From the NCBI GenBank assembly GCA_013152535.1, contig JAADGE010000001.1, forward strand, positions 64,007 to 128,006: a stretch of 64,000 nt of DNA, written 5' to 3'. Both the position numbers and the translations under genes were made by a program. The stretch is from Chlorobiota bacterium (GTDB lineage Bacteria; Bacteroidota; Bacteroidia; Bacteroidales; JAADGE01). The notes under the pieces are model-generated. The model worked only from the letters and a program-made list of their open reading frames with translations, made no database searches and had not been told where the DNA came from. This document shows, piece after piece, positions 17,309 to 25,897 of this stretch; position 1 is the stretch's first letter, and every line of letters starts with the position of its first letter.

Positions 17309-18547
17309 ATGACTAAAACAATAATTGCAATACCGCAAAAAAAAAATATAACAGTTAAAGCACCGGCATCTAAAAGTGTATTTCAAAGAGTTATTGCTTG
17401 TGCTGTTTTATCCGAAGACGATGTTATTATATACAATCCTTCTTTTTGCAATGATTGTAAAGCTGCATTGTCAATTGCCGAAAACCTCGGTGCAGAAATA
17501 ATTATTGAGAATAATAAAATAATAATTCGCCCCGGTAAAAATAAAATATCAAATACGATAAATTGTGGTGAATCCGGTTTGAGTGTCAGAATGTTCAGTC
17601 CGATAGCAACTCTTTTCAACAAAAATTTTACAATTAAAGGCACAGGGTCGTTAAAAAAACGTCCGATCAATGAAATTAAAGCTGCTTTAACGCAATTCGG
17701 AATTAAATGTCAAACCAATAAGGGATTTATTCCGATTTCAGTATCGGGAAAACTTTCCGGCGGAAATGCTGAAATTGACGGTTCTTTAAGTTCTCAAATT
17801 CTTACAGGCTTACTGATTGCTCTTCCTAAAGCAAAAAAAGATTCTATTATAAGAGTTAACAGCCTTAAGAGTAAACCATATATTGACCTTACATTGAGCA
17901 TATTAAGTGATTTTGGTATTAAAATAAAAAATAATGATTATAAAGAGTTTCACATCAAAGGAAATCAGCAATTTAAAGCAATAAATTATACTGTTGAAGG
18001 CGATTGGAGCGGAGCTGCATTTTTGCTTGTTGCCGGATTAATTGCAGGAGAAATGAAAGTAACCGGTCTGAATATAAATTCTGTACAAGCCGATAAAAAA
18101 ATTATTGACGCAATTCATTTTGCAAACGGTACAATTACAGTAAATACAGATACAGTGATTACAAGAAAAAGTAAATTAAAAGCTTTTAAATTTGATGCGA
18201 CCGACTGTCCTGATTTATTTCCGCCTTTAGTTGTAATGGCAGCTTACTGTAACGGAACTTCTGAGATTCTCGGAGTTAATCGTTTAATACATAAAGAAAG
18301 TAATCGTGCTGAAGTTTTACAAAAAGAATTCAAAAAAATCGGTATTAATATTAAAATTATCAATAATAGAATGTTCATAGAAGGCGGAAAAATAACCGGA
18401 GGTACAGTTGAATCACATAACGATCACAGAATTGCTATGGCTGCTGCAACTGCTGCTTTAGCTTCCGAAAAAGAAATAATAATCAATAATGCCGAATGTA
18501 TTAACAAATCTTATCCGAATTTTTATAAAGACCTGCTTGACAATTAA
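17309..18547 (+). CDS. aroA: 3-phosphoshikimate 1-carboxyvinyltransferase (EPSP synthase)
   Basis: This 412-residue enzyme joins PEP to shikimate 3-phosphate, step six of the shikimate pathway. Lys22-Ser23 and Arg27 of the substrate site are visible in APASKSVFQR. The PEP-loop region reads CGESGLSVRMF (86-96), a divergent form of the classical GNAGTAMR. The acidic motif CPDLFPPLVVMAA (near residue 298) and SHNDHRIAMA (about 375) are present. The length is slightly short but complete. It stands alone, 88 bp after the ABCG-type gene, converging with the APC permease. Two further shikimate genes, aroC and aroE, lie elsewhere in the window. Confidence 0.95.
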   Translation: MTKTIIAIPQKKNITVKAPASKSVFQRVIACAVLSEDDVIIYNPSFCNDCKAALSIAENLGAEIIIENNKIIIRPGKNKISNTINCGESGLSVRMFSPIATLFNKNFTIKGTGSLKKRPINEIKAALTQFGIKCQTNKGFIPISVSGKLSGGNAEIDGSLSSQILTGLLIALPKAKKDSIIRVNSLKSKPYIDLTLSILSDFGIKIKNNDYKEFHIKGNQQFKAINYTVEGDWSGAAFLLVAGLIAGEMKVTGLNINSVQADKKIIDAIHFANGTITVNTDTVITRKSKLKAFKFDATDCPDLFPPLVVMAAYCNGTSEILGVNRLIHKESNRAEVLQKEFKKIGINIKIINNRMFIEGGKITGGTVESHNDHRIAMAAATAALASEKEIIINNAECINKSYPNFYKDLLDN

Positions 18548-18599
18548 CAGACTAAATCCTAAACTTTCATTAAAACGGAAATATAATAAGCAGCAAACT

Positions 18600-20372
18600 C
18601 TATATTATCAACCTCAAGCCGCCGAAATCCTCTAATTTATGCGGAAATTTATCACTCGGTGAACCGATAAACATAAAGTTAATAGGTATCTCCCACTCTT
18701 TCGATAATTGAGCAATAAATTCAGGAGAAAACTCACCGATAACTTCAACAAATTCAATTTTTATATCAGGGTATTCTCTGTCTAAAAAATTAATATCTCT
18801 CAATAAGTTTTCAGGTAATTCTTTTTCATGACTGTCAATTATATGAACAATTTTTATCCTTCTTGTATGTTCATTTTTTTGAATATACAAAAGAACTTTA
18901 TTCAAAGAAACAATATTATCTCCTTTTGTAAAAAACACAAACTCCTGAGAATTAATATCAATCATAATATGTTTAATATTATTTTCAAATTTTCTGAGTG
19001 TTTTTAAAAGGCTCACAAACAAATAATCAATAAAATTTAAAATCGTTTTTAAAATAATAATTCTGTTCAGCATAAAAACAATAAACAGCATCGTAGGAAT
19101 AAAATAATAAGTGAAAACAATAATATTATACGGTTGCCCTTTTTCAGGTTCTTTAATTAAATTACCGGCTAAAGCAATCATTACGGCAACAATTGCAAAT
19201 AATACGGCAAACCAAGATGCCTTTTCGGGTCTCGGTAATTTTTTACGTCTTAATTTTAACAGAATATTTCCGATAGCAAATAATGCCATTACCGACAAAA
19301 ACGAAATAGTATAAACTCCGGCAAGAGGTTCAACCTCCCCTTTTGTAAATAACAAAATTGATACAGAAAGTAGAAAAAATAAAATGATAATACGAAACGA
19401 ACTGTTTTTTTTATTTTTTTTCAAAAGAAATCTCGGAAGAATTCGATCTAAAGTCATTCGTTCCAACAAACCTGATACGCCTACAAATGCAGTTAAAACA
19501 GCACCGCTTAAAACCAATACCGCATCAATTGAAACTATAATTGCCAACCATTTGCCGCCGGAAATTGTTCCCATATATGAAAGTAAATCTGTTGTATGAA
19601 CGGCAATTTCCGAAACCGGAACCAATGATAAGGCCAGAAACGCCATCAGCGGATTAAAAACACTGACAACAATCCACATATTTCTGAGTGTTTTAGGAAA
19701 AACACCGGGTTTTTGTTCTTCTACAAAATTTGCAGAACTCTCAAAACCCGAAATCCCGAGCATAGCAGCAGCAAAGCCCCAAAATATAGCTTTCACCACA
19801 CTGCCTTCTCTCGGAGGCAAACTACTGTTTGCCGAAAATATATGAAATCCGTTATAAAATAACCAGTAAAAAATAGCTCCTGCAAGAACAACTAAAGAAA
19901 CCAAATGAAAAATAAAAATTACCATAGCTACAAATGATGATTCGGTAATTCCCATAATTGTTAAGCCCATAAATATAGCCAACAAAATAATTGTTGCAAT
20001 CATCACACTGAAAGTCGGAATAATACTGTGCAAATAGTGCATCGCTTCGGTTGCCGAAATAACAGCCGTTGCAATGTACGACAACAGTGTTAAAGTTGCC
20101 GCAAGCGAAGCCGTTGATTTTCCGGTTGTATTCAGTAATGCGTTATATGCTCCTCCGTTTAAAGGCAAAGCTCCTACAACTTCTCCGTATATTTTTCTGA
20201 AAGCAAACAATACAACAGCAACTATTAAAAGTGCAATCCAAGCATATTGTCCGGCAGCAATTATTGCTAATGCAGCAACATATAAAACAGAAGATGAAAT
20301 ATCATTACCGCAAATTGCCGTGGCTCTTATTTCTGAAAGTTTATGTTGAGATGATTTTATTTTATTTTCCAA
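18600..20372 (-). CDS. APC superfamily amino acid permease
   Basis: This 590-residue transporter has about 12 membrane segments, with the N-terminal APC motif (AICGNDISSSVLYVAAL and GGAYNALL) and GFESSANFVEEQ in the sixth segment region. After the last segment a soluble C-terminal domain of about 130 residues begins near 455. It contains alternating strands (IKIVHIIDS, IKIEFVEVIGEF, INFMFIGSPS) reminiscent of a nucleotide-binding universal-stress-type fold. The start is TTG at 20372, supported by a well-placed promoter 23 bp upstream. The substrate is not predictable. Confidence 0.88.
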   Translation of the reverse strand: MENKIKSSQHKLSEIRATAICGNDISSSVLYVAALAIIAAGQYAWIALLIVAVVLFAFRKIYGEVVGALPLNGGAYNALLNTTGKSTASLAATLTLLSYIATAVISATEAMHYLHSIIPTFSVMIATIILLAIFMGLTIMGITESSFVAMVIFIFHLVSLVVLAGAIFYWLFYNGFHIFSANSSLPPREGSVVKAIFWGFAAAMLGISGFESSANFVEEQKPGVFPKTLRNMWIVVSVFNPLMAFLALSLVPVSEIAVHTTDLLSYMGTISGGKWLAIIVSIDAVLVLSGAVLTAFVGVSGLLERMTLDRILPRFLLKKNKKNSSFRIIILFFLLSVSILLFTKGEVEPLAGVYTISFLSVMALFAIGNILLKLRRKKLPRPEKASWFAVLFAIVAVMIALAGNLIKEPEKGQPYNIIVFTYYFIPTMLFIVFMLNRIIILKTILNFIDYLFVSLLKTLRKFENNIKHIMIDINSQEFVFFTKGDNIVSLNKVLLYIQKNEHTRRIKIVHIIDSHEKELPENLLRDINFLDREYPDIKIEFVEVIGEFSPEFIAQLSKEWEIPINFMFIGSPSDKFPHKLEDFGGLRLII

Positions 20373-20394
20373 AATTCTTATAATATTTGTTCCG

Positions 20395-20424
20395 CAAAAT
20401 TAAATTTTTTATTAACAGTACAAA
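20395..20424 (-). promoter_or_regulatory. Bacteroidetes promoter for the APC permease
   Basis: On the minus strand there is TTTG (20424-20421), an 18-nt spacer and TAATTTTG (20402-20395), close to the TTTG-N19-TAnnTTTG consensus. The expected transcript start is a few bases before the TTG start codon region, supporting that start. Confidence 0.65.
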
Positions 20425-20634
20425 TAATAATTGACTGTTTAGTGATTGATAAGATATGAATTTAGTTATACACATGCAAAAGAAGACGAATTTGAAAGAT
20501 TAAATCACAAATACGGAAGATTAATTTAAAGTCATTATAAAATTATATATCATATAAAAAGTAACACTGTCTTTATTAACAGAGTTTTTGATTCTCGTCA
20601 AAATCCTAATAAATTATTCATTTTAAAAAAGTTT
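20425..20634. other. intergenic region with a short coding-like remnant
   Basis: Between the divergent permease and fabG promoters lies about 210 bp. The only coding-like feature is a 27-codon frame, 20446-20529 on the plus strand from a TTG, with a charged, gene-like composition (AKEDEFERLNHKYGRLI). It has no recognised family or ribosome site and may be the end of a lost gene. I see no RNA gene here. Confidence 0.3.
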
Positions 20635-20665
20635 TTTGAAAACTCCTTTAAAAAATCTATTTTTG
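20635..20665 (+). promoter_or_regulatory. consensus Bacteroidetes promoter for fabG
   Basis: TTTG at 20635-20638, a spacer of exactly 19 nt and TATTTTTG at 20658-20665 form a textbook Bacteroidetes sigma-factor promoter. It lies 30 bp before the fabG ATG and is the best match in the window. Confidence 0.8.
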
Positions 20666-20695
20666 CCTGCTGTATAACACATAATTTTAAAAAAT

Positions 20696-21442
20696 ATGAA
20701 ATTATTAGAAGGAAAAGTTGCCGTAATAACCGGAGCTGCCAGAGGCATTGGTAAATCCATTGCAATAAAATTTGCTGAACAAGGAGCCGATATTGCCTTT
20801 ACCGACTTGGTAAGAAACGACGATATGATTAATCTTGAGAAAGAACTTGAAAAAATGGGCGTAAAAGCCAAAGGATATCCTTCGGATGCAAGCAATTTTG
20901 AAGGTTCTCAAAAAACAATTGACACAATAATTGAAGATTTCGGAAGAATTGATGCATTGGTAAATAATGCCGGTATTACCAGAGACACTCTTTTAATGAG
21001 AATGACTGAAGAACAGTGGGATTTGGTAATTAAAATCAATTTAAAATCGGTGTTTAATATGACCAAAGCCGCACAAAAATATATGCTCAAACAACGTTCG
21101 GGTTCAATAATTAATATGAGTTCGGTAGTCGGTGTAAGCGGAAACGCAGGTCAATCTAACTATTCTGCTTCCAAAGCCGGAATTATCGGATTTACGAAAT
21201 CAGTTGCAAAAGAACTCGGTGCCCGAAATATCAGAAGTAATGCTGTTGCTCCCGGATTTATTATTACGGAAATGACAGCTAAAATTCCTGAAAAAGCACG
21301 AGAGGAATGGTTGAAAATTATTCCTTTGAAACGCGGCGGAACTCCCGAAGACGTTGCAAATACTTGTATTTTTCTTGCTTCGGACTTATCATCTTATGTC
21401 AGCGGACAAGTGATTCACGTATGCGGAGGAATGAATACCTAA
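20696..21442 (+). CDS. fabG: 3-oxoacyl-ACP reductase
   Basis: This 248-residue short-chain dehydrogenase/reductase is predicted to reduce 3-oxoacyl-ACP with NADPH in fatty acid elongation. TGAARGIG (12-19) binds the cofactor, NNAG is at 90-93, Asn114 is present, and the catalytic Ser142/143, Tyr156 and Lys160 are in place (MSSVVG, YSASK). The C-terminus GQVIHVCGGM matches FabG. It is a single-gene unit with its own promoter and a hairpin behind it. Other SDR activities cannot be excluded, but FabG is the best fit. Confidence 0.93.
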   Translation: MKLLEGKVAVITGAARGIGKSIAIKFAEQGADIAFTDLVRNDDMINLEKELEKMGVKAKGYPSDASNFEGSQKTIDTIIEDFGRIDALVNNAGITRDTLLMRMTEEQWDLVIKINLKSVFNMTKAAQKYMLKQRSGSIINMSSVVGVSGNAGQSNYSASKAGIIGFTKSVAKELGARNIRSNAVAPGFIITEMTAKIPEKAREEWLKIIPLKRGGTPEDVANTCIFLASDLSSYVSGQVIHVCGGMNT

Positions 21443-21478
21443 ATTTGATTATTTATTTTGAAATATAATGAATTATTT

Positions 21479-21512
21479 AAGCGACTTTTTTACTTTTGTG
21501 AAGAAGTCGTTT
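21479..21512 (+). terminator. terminator-like hairpin after fabG with a promoter element in its loop
   Basis: AAGCGACTT (21479-21487) pairs with AAGTCGTTT (21504-21512) with one G-U pair; the loop is 16 nt. The loop contains TACTTTTG (21491-21498), a match to TAnnTTTG that lies 27 bp before the next ATG (21526). The terminator of fabG and the promoter of the next gene seem to be nested. Confidence 0.5.
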
Positions 21513-21525
21513 CTTATTTTCAACT

Positions 21526-23604
21526 ATGTCTTTTATAACAACGCAATATTCCCTGTGGTTTCTGCCTATTTGCCTTATAGTCGGTTTTTTATATGCTTGG
21601 TTTTTATACCGAAAAGACAACAGATTAAATGAAACGCCTCGTCGGATAAAAATATTAATGTTTATTTTCCGATTTTTATCGGTAAGCATTATTGCCTTTT
21701 TATTGCTTGCACCGGTAATAAAAAATATCGGCAGAACAATTGAAAAACCTATAATAATATATGCACAGGATAATTCAGAATCTGTTTTCAATGATAAAAA
21801 TACAGTTCAAAAAATTTCATCGGAATTAAAAAAATTCTTCCGGGCAAACAGTAATTATAATTTTAAAACTTATGCCTTCGGAGAAAATGTTACGGAAACA
21901 GATACTTTTAATTTTAAAGATAAAGAAACTGATATTGCACAAGTAATTTCAGAACTTAAAAATAAATATTACAATCAAAATATCGGGGCAATTATATTGG
22001 CATCGGACGGTATTTATAATCGAGGAAATAATCCCGATTATGAAGTTCAGTCACTTAATTTTCCTGTTTACACAATTGCGTTAGGAGACACCACAACCAA
22101 AAAAGATTTAATTTTAACCGACATAAAATACAACAAAACAGCTTTTTTAAATTCAAAACTCCCCTTACGAATTAAAGTAAAAGCCGATAAATTAAAAGGC
22201 AGCAAAACATATCTGAAAATATTTGACAACAATCAACTTGTTCATAATCAATCCGTAATAATTAATTCTGATAATTATTACAAAACTTTCGACATTAAAA
22301 TTAAAACAGGAAAAATAGGCTTTCATAAATTTAAAATTATAATGTCCGGTTTGCCGGAAGAAATAAACCTGCAAAATAATGCAAAACAAATTATTATTGA
22401 GGTTTCGGATAAAAAGCAAAAGATACTGATTTTAAGCGATGCACCGCATCCGGATATTGCAGCAATACGTGATGCACTTAAATTAAATCAAAATTTAATA
22501 ACCGATTATTTTCAAATAACTAAATTTTCAAAATCCGTAAAATCATATAATTTGATTATTTTAAATCAGTTACCCTCAAAATTTAATTCAGCTGTTACGG
22601 TTATGAAACAAATTTTAAATTCGGATATTCCGGTTATTTATATGCTCGGCAGTCAAAGTTCATTAAAAAAATTCGATAACTTAAACATAGGGCTTACAAC
22701 CGGTGCTTATTCAAATTCTCCGGATGAAGTTACAGGAAAACTTAACAAAAATTTTAATTTATTTGAAATAAATCCTGAAATTGAAAGTATTACTCAAAAT
22801 GCACCGCCTCTTTTATCTGCTTTCGGCGATTATAAATTAAACGGGTTAAATCAAATACTCTTTTACAGACAAATAAAATCAATTAACACAAAATTACCTC
22901 TGATTGCTTTTCTTAACGGAAGCGGAACTAAAAAAACAGCATTCATCACCGGAGAAGGCATCTGGCGTTGGCGTATTTACGATTACAAAATAAATCAAAA
23001 TCATTACCTTTTTAATGAGCTGATTAACAGCATGGTGCAATATATGATTTCAAAAGAAAATAAAAGTCGCTTTAATATTGTTGCTGAAAAAATTATCCCC
23101 GAAAATCAAAAAATTGTAATAAAAGCAGAAACTTATAATAAAGCTTTTCAACTGACGGAAGTTAAAGAAATTAATTTTGAACTTACGGACAGTTTAAAAA
23201 ATAAGAAGAATTATACTTTTACAAAAACCGGAAAAGCATACAGACTTAATTTAGGCAAATTACCTCCGGGTGATTATTCATGGTCGGCAGAAACCGTAAT
23301 AACAGGAAAAAAGTTTAAAGAAAAAGGTATTTTTTCAGTTGTTCCGACACATACTGAAGCCCTTAAAACAAAGGCAAATCATCAAATTTTATATCAGATT
23401 TCAAAACGCACCGGCGGAGAAATGTTTATGCCGGATAATATTCCGGAACTCATTGAAACAATTAAATTAAATGAAAACATTAAGCCTGTTTCTTACAGTG
23501 AAAAGAAATCTGAGGCACTGATTAATTTTAAACTGATATTTTTTATTATTTTGATTTTATTAACAACGGAATGGTTTATGCGTAAATATTTCGGAGCTTA
23601 TTGA
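21526..23604 (+). CDS. membrane protein with von Willebrand A-like domain
   Basis: This 692-residue protein has two N-terminal membrane helices (about 8-27 and 44-63). A von Willebrand A-like region follows from about 73 to 200 (IIIYAQDNSESV, then GAIILASDGIYNRGNN). A long region outside the membrane has Ig-like and glutamine-amidotransferase-like strands, and a last helix lies near 668-685. The MIDAS is degenerate (QDNSES instead of DxSxS). Such proteins in Bacteroidetes are large vWA membrane proteins of unknown function, sometimes near MoxR/DUF58 genes. The gene ends 18 bp before aroC. Confidence 0.78.
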   Translation: MSFITTQYSLWFLPICLIVGFLYAWFLYRKDNRLNETPRRIKILMFIFRFLSVSIIAFLLLAPVIKNIGRTIEKPIIIYAQDNSESVFNDKNTVQKISSELKKFFRANSNYNFKTYAFGENVTETDTFNFKDKETDIAQVISELKNKYYNQNIGAIILASDGIYNRGNNPDYEVQSLNFPVYTIALGDTTTKKDLILTDIKYNKTAFLNSKLPLRIKVKADKLKGSKTYLKIFDNNQLVHNQSVIINSDNYYKTFDIKIKTGKIGFHKFKIIMSGLPEEINLQNNAKQIIIEVSDKKQKILILSDAPHPDIAAIRDALKLNQNLITDYFQITKFSKSVKSYNLIILNQLPSKFNSAVTVMKQILNSDIPVIYMLGSQSSLKKFDNLNIGLTTGAYSNSPDEVTGKLNKNFNLFEINPEIESITQNAPPLLSAFGDYKLNGLNQILFYRQIKSINTKLPLIAFLNGSGTKKTAFITGEGIWRWRIYDYKINQNHYLFNELINSMVQYMISKENKSRFNIVAEKIIPENQKIVIKAETYNKAFQLTEVKEINFELTDSLKNKKNYTFTKTGKAYRLNLGKLPPGDYSWSAETVITGKKFKEKGIFSVVPTHTEALKTKANHQILYQISKRTGGEMFMPDNIPELIETIKLNENIKPVSYSEKKSEALINFKLIFFIILILLTTEWFMRKYFGAY

Positions 23605-23622
23605 TAACAATTCATAATTAAT

Positions 23623-24629
23623 TTGAACACATTCGGTCGCATATTCAGAATACATATTTTCGGAGAATCGCACGGAGATTCTGTCGGTGTTATTATTGAC
23701 GGTTGCCCGCCCGGAATTAAAATTAAAGTCGAAGATTTCGATTTCGACCTTTCGAGGCGAAAAAGCGGAGCAAAAGGCACAACTCCGCGAAAAGAAAACG
23801 ATATTCCTAAAATTATCAGCGGTTTATATAATAATTTCACAACAGGTTCTCCCGTTACAATTTTATTTAAAAATGCCGATACGCATTCATCGGATTATAA
23901 TTTCAGAACACATCCGCGTCCCGGACATGCCGATTTTGTTGCCGATAAAAAATACAATTTATTTAACGACGACAGAGGCGGCGGACATTTTTCGGGGCGA
24001 ATAACAGTCGGTTTAGTTGCTGCCGGAGTAATTGCAAAAAAAATCATTAAAGAAACTTCGATAAAAGCAAAATTAACAGAAGCAGGCGGCAGTAAAAACA
24101 TCTCAAAAACTGTTGATGAAGCAGTGAAAAGCGGAGATTCAATCGGCGGAATTATTGAATGCACCGTAAAAAATATTCCGACAGGATTAGGCGAACCATT
24201 TTTCGATTCTGTCGAATCGCTTATAAGCCATGCCGTATTTTCAATACCCGGCATAAAAGGAATTGAATTCGGCAGCGGTTTTGATGCAGCAAAAATGACG
24301 GGAACAGAACATAATGACCTAATTATAAACAATAAAGGAAAAACAAAAACAAATAACGCAGGAGGCATTAACGGCGGTATTACAAACGGAAACGATATTT
24401 TTTTCCGCGTTGCCGTAAAGCCGACTTCACTTCAAGTATTTCATTACGGCAAAAAACATTTGATTTTGTTTCCGGAAAGCCGGAAAATTTAATAATAAAA
24501 GGCAGGCACGACGCCTGTATTGCTTTAAGAATTCCGGCAATTATCGAATCCGTAACGGCTTGTGTTCTTGCAGACCTCAAACTAATTGCGAATAAATATT
24601 ATCAATTCAGTAAAGTAATAAAATTATAA
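23623..24629 (+). pseudogene. aroC: chorismate synthase gene, frameshifted by a 5-bp tandem duplication
   Basis: Chorismate synthase makes chorismate from EPSP in the last common aromatic step, using reduced FMN. The TTG at 23623 gives the correct N-terminus (MNTFGRIFRIHIFGESHG). The frame is normal up to KPTS (about residue 271), then runs off into unrelated residues and stops at 24492 (289 codons). The missing C-terminus lies intact in another frame from about 24435 to 24629: QKTFDF, then KGRHDACIALRIPAI. The break is at ACTTCACTTCA, a 5-bp tandem duplication. With one copy the gene reads KPTSSISLRQKTFDF and gives a 333-residue enzyme. It is either a real null allele or a sequence error; aroA and aroE look intact, so loss of an essential step would be surprising. 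Confidence 0.88.
24424..24434 (+). repeat. 5-bp tandem duplication (ACTTC x2) that breaks aroC
   Basis: ACTTCACTTCA contains two copies of ACTTC (equivalently CTTCA). Removing five bases restores the aroC frame exactly at a conserved motif. Confidence 0.9.
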
Positions 24630-24639
24630 TTTTAAATTA

Positions 24640-25200
24640 ATGGATATCCTTTCAATAATAATTATTGCAATCGGATTGTCCGCCGACAGTTTTGCGGTAT
24701 CTGTTTCTAACGGTTTCAGTAAAAATAAGTTAGATTTTAAATATAATTTTCTTACGGCAACAAGTTTTGCCCTTTTCCAAGCCGGAATGCCTTTACTCGG
24801 TTGGCTGCTCGGAAACAGCTTTGCCGAAGATGTTAAAGCTGCCGATCATTGGATTGCATTCGGACTTTTATCACTTATAGGAATTAAAATGATTTACGAA
24901 AGTTTTAACAAAGAACCGGGCAAAGAGACAAAACCCTTAAAATTTTATATTGTTATAACACAATCATTTGCAACAAGTATTGATGCTTTAATTGTCGGAA
25001 TTTCTTTTGCATTCATTAAAGTAAATATTATTGAAACAATTGTAATTATCGGTTTTACAACATTGCTGTTTTCGCTTTCGGGTTTTTGTATCGGAAAAAG
25101 ATACGGAAAAAAAATATCGAAACACGCAGAAATTATAGGCGGAATTATATTAATTTTACTCGGAATAAAAATTTTAATCGAACACATATATTTTTCATAA
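24640..25200 (+). CDS. mntP: manganese efflux pump MntP
   Basis: This 186-residue membrane protein has six segments in two similar halves, each opening with the family's Asp-containing motif (IGLSADSFAVSVSNG near 12-26 and QSFATSIDALIVGISF near 108-123). These aspartates bind Mn2+ in MntP. The length fits the family. It starts 10 bp after the restored aroC stop. The gene overlaps the GNAT gene by one base (TAATG). No Mn riboswitch could fit in the short leader. Confidence 0.93.
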   Translation: MDILSIIIIAIGLSADSFAVSVSNGFSKNKLDFKYNFLTATSFALFQAGMPLLGWLLGNSFAEDVKAADHWIAFGLLSLIGIKMIYESFNKEPGKETKPLKFYIVITQSFATSIDALIVGISFAFIKVNIIETIVIIGFTTLLFSLSGFCIGKRYGKKISKHAEIIGGIILILLGIKILIEHIYFS

Positions 25201-25646
25201 TGAATTTCAGAGAAGCAAAACCGGAAGAATATAAAGTAATTGCCGGATTTCAGGAAAAAATGGCTTGGGAAACCGAACATTTCAAATTAAATACAGACAC
25301 GGTTTTGAAAGGCGTTAAAGCTGTTTTTGAAGACAGCTCAAAAGGAAAGTATTATATTATTGAAGAAGACGGTAAAATAATAGCTTCATTATTAACAACT
25401 TATGAATGGAGTGATTGGAGAAATAATTTTGTAATTTGGATTCAATCTGTTTACGTTTTGCCTGAATATCGAAAAAAAGGTATTTTTAACCTGATGTATT
25501 CCGAAATTAAAAAAGTCGTAAAAAATAATCCGAATTATTCCGGAATTCGATTATACGTTGACAAAACAAATATGAATGCCCAAAAAGTTTATACAAAAAT
25601 CGGAATGCAAGGAGAACATTACAGTTTGTTTGAAGAAATGTTTTAA
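25200..25646 (+). CDS. GNAT family N-acetyltransferase
   Basis: This 148-residue acetyl-CoA-dependent acetyltransferase has the acetyl-CoA binding segment VYVLPEYRKKGIFNLMYSEI (83-102) and the following beta/helix NYSGIRLYVDKTNMNAQKVYTKIGM in two parts. The start is ATG at 25200, overlapping the mntP stop; the longer frame upstream is only the antisense-like shadow of mntP. The substrate is unknown. Downstream come palindromic repeats and not a gene. Confidence 0.88.
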   Translation: MNFREAKPEEYKVIAGFQEKMAWETEHFKLNTDTVLKGVKAVFEDSSKGKYYIIEEDGKIIASLLTTYEWSDWRNNFVIWIQSVYVLPEYRKKGIFNLMYSEIKKVVKNNPNYSGIRLYVDKTNMNAQKVYTKIGMQGEHYSLFEEMF

Positions 25647-25654
25647 CAAGGCGT

Positions 25655-25853
25655 TTTATCTGTACCACAGTATATTTATCCGTGCCACATTCAATGCATG
25701 TTTTATCCGTGCAAATGTTTATCCGTGCCACGCTGCAGCACGGCACGGTTCATTATGAAACAGTCGCAATTAAAGAGACAGCCGGGAATAAAATGGTAAT
25801 TATACATGCCGCGAGCATTGTTTATCCGTATTTATCCGATTTATCCGTGCCAC
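25655..25853 (+). repeat. cluster of direct half-sites TTTATCCGTGCCAC
   Basis: Variants of TTTATCCGTGCCAC occur head to tail at 25655 (TTTATCTGTACCAC), 25675, 25702 (cut short), 25718, 25821, 25831 and about 25840. They are half-units of the palindrome found at 25723 and 25845. The G+C content is far above the surroundings. Apparent frames crossing this stretch are repeat-derived and not genes. Confidence 0.75.
25723..25748. repeat. GC-rich palindrome, copy 1
   Basis: The 26-bp palindrome is centred on CTGCAG; its left arm is CCGTGCCACGCTG and the right arm has two mismatches. It is flanked by TTTAT on the left and TTCATTA on the right. Confidence 0.85.
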
Positions 25854-25870
25854 GCTGCAGCGTGGCACGG
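25845..25870. repeat. GC-rich palindrome, copy 2 (perfect)
   Basis: The 26-bp palindrome is perfect, with half-unit CCGTGCCACGCTG, preceded by TTTAT and followed by TTTATTA. It lies between the convergent GNAT and anti-sigma-like genes and could also act as a two-way terminator. Confidence 0.9.
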
Positions 25871-25897
25871 TTTATTAGATATGCATTAATAGCAGTC

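Noticed and set aside
24424-24500. Programmed ribosomal frameshift in aroC
   Set aside because: There is no slippery heptamer or stimulatory structure, and an exact 5-bp duplication explains the shift completely.
25655-25870. A possible CRISPR array from repeated TTTATCCGTGCCAC units
   Set aside because: Spacing is irregular (about 10 to 100 bp), the units are half-palindromes and no cas gene is near.
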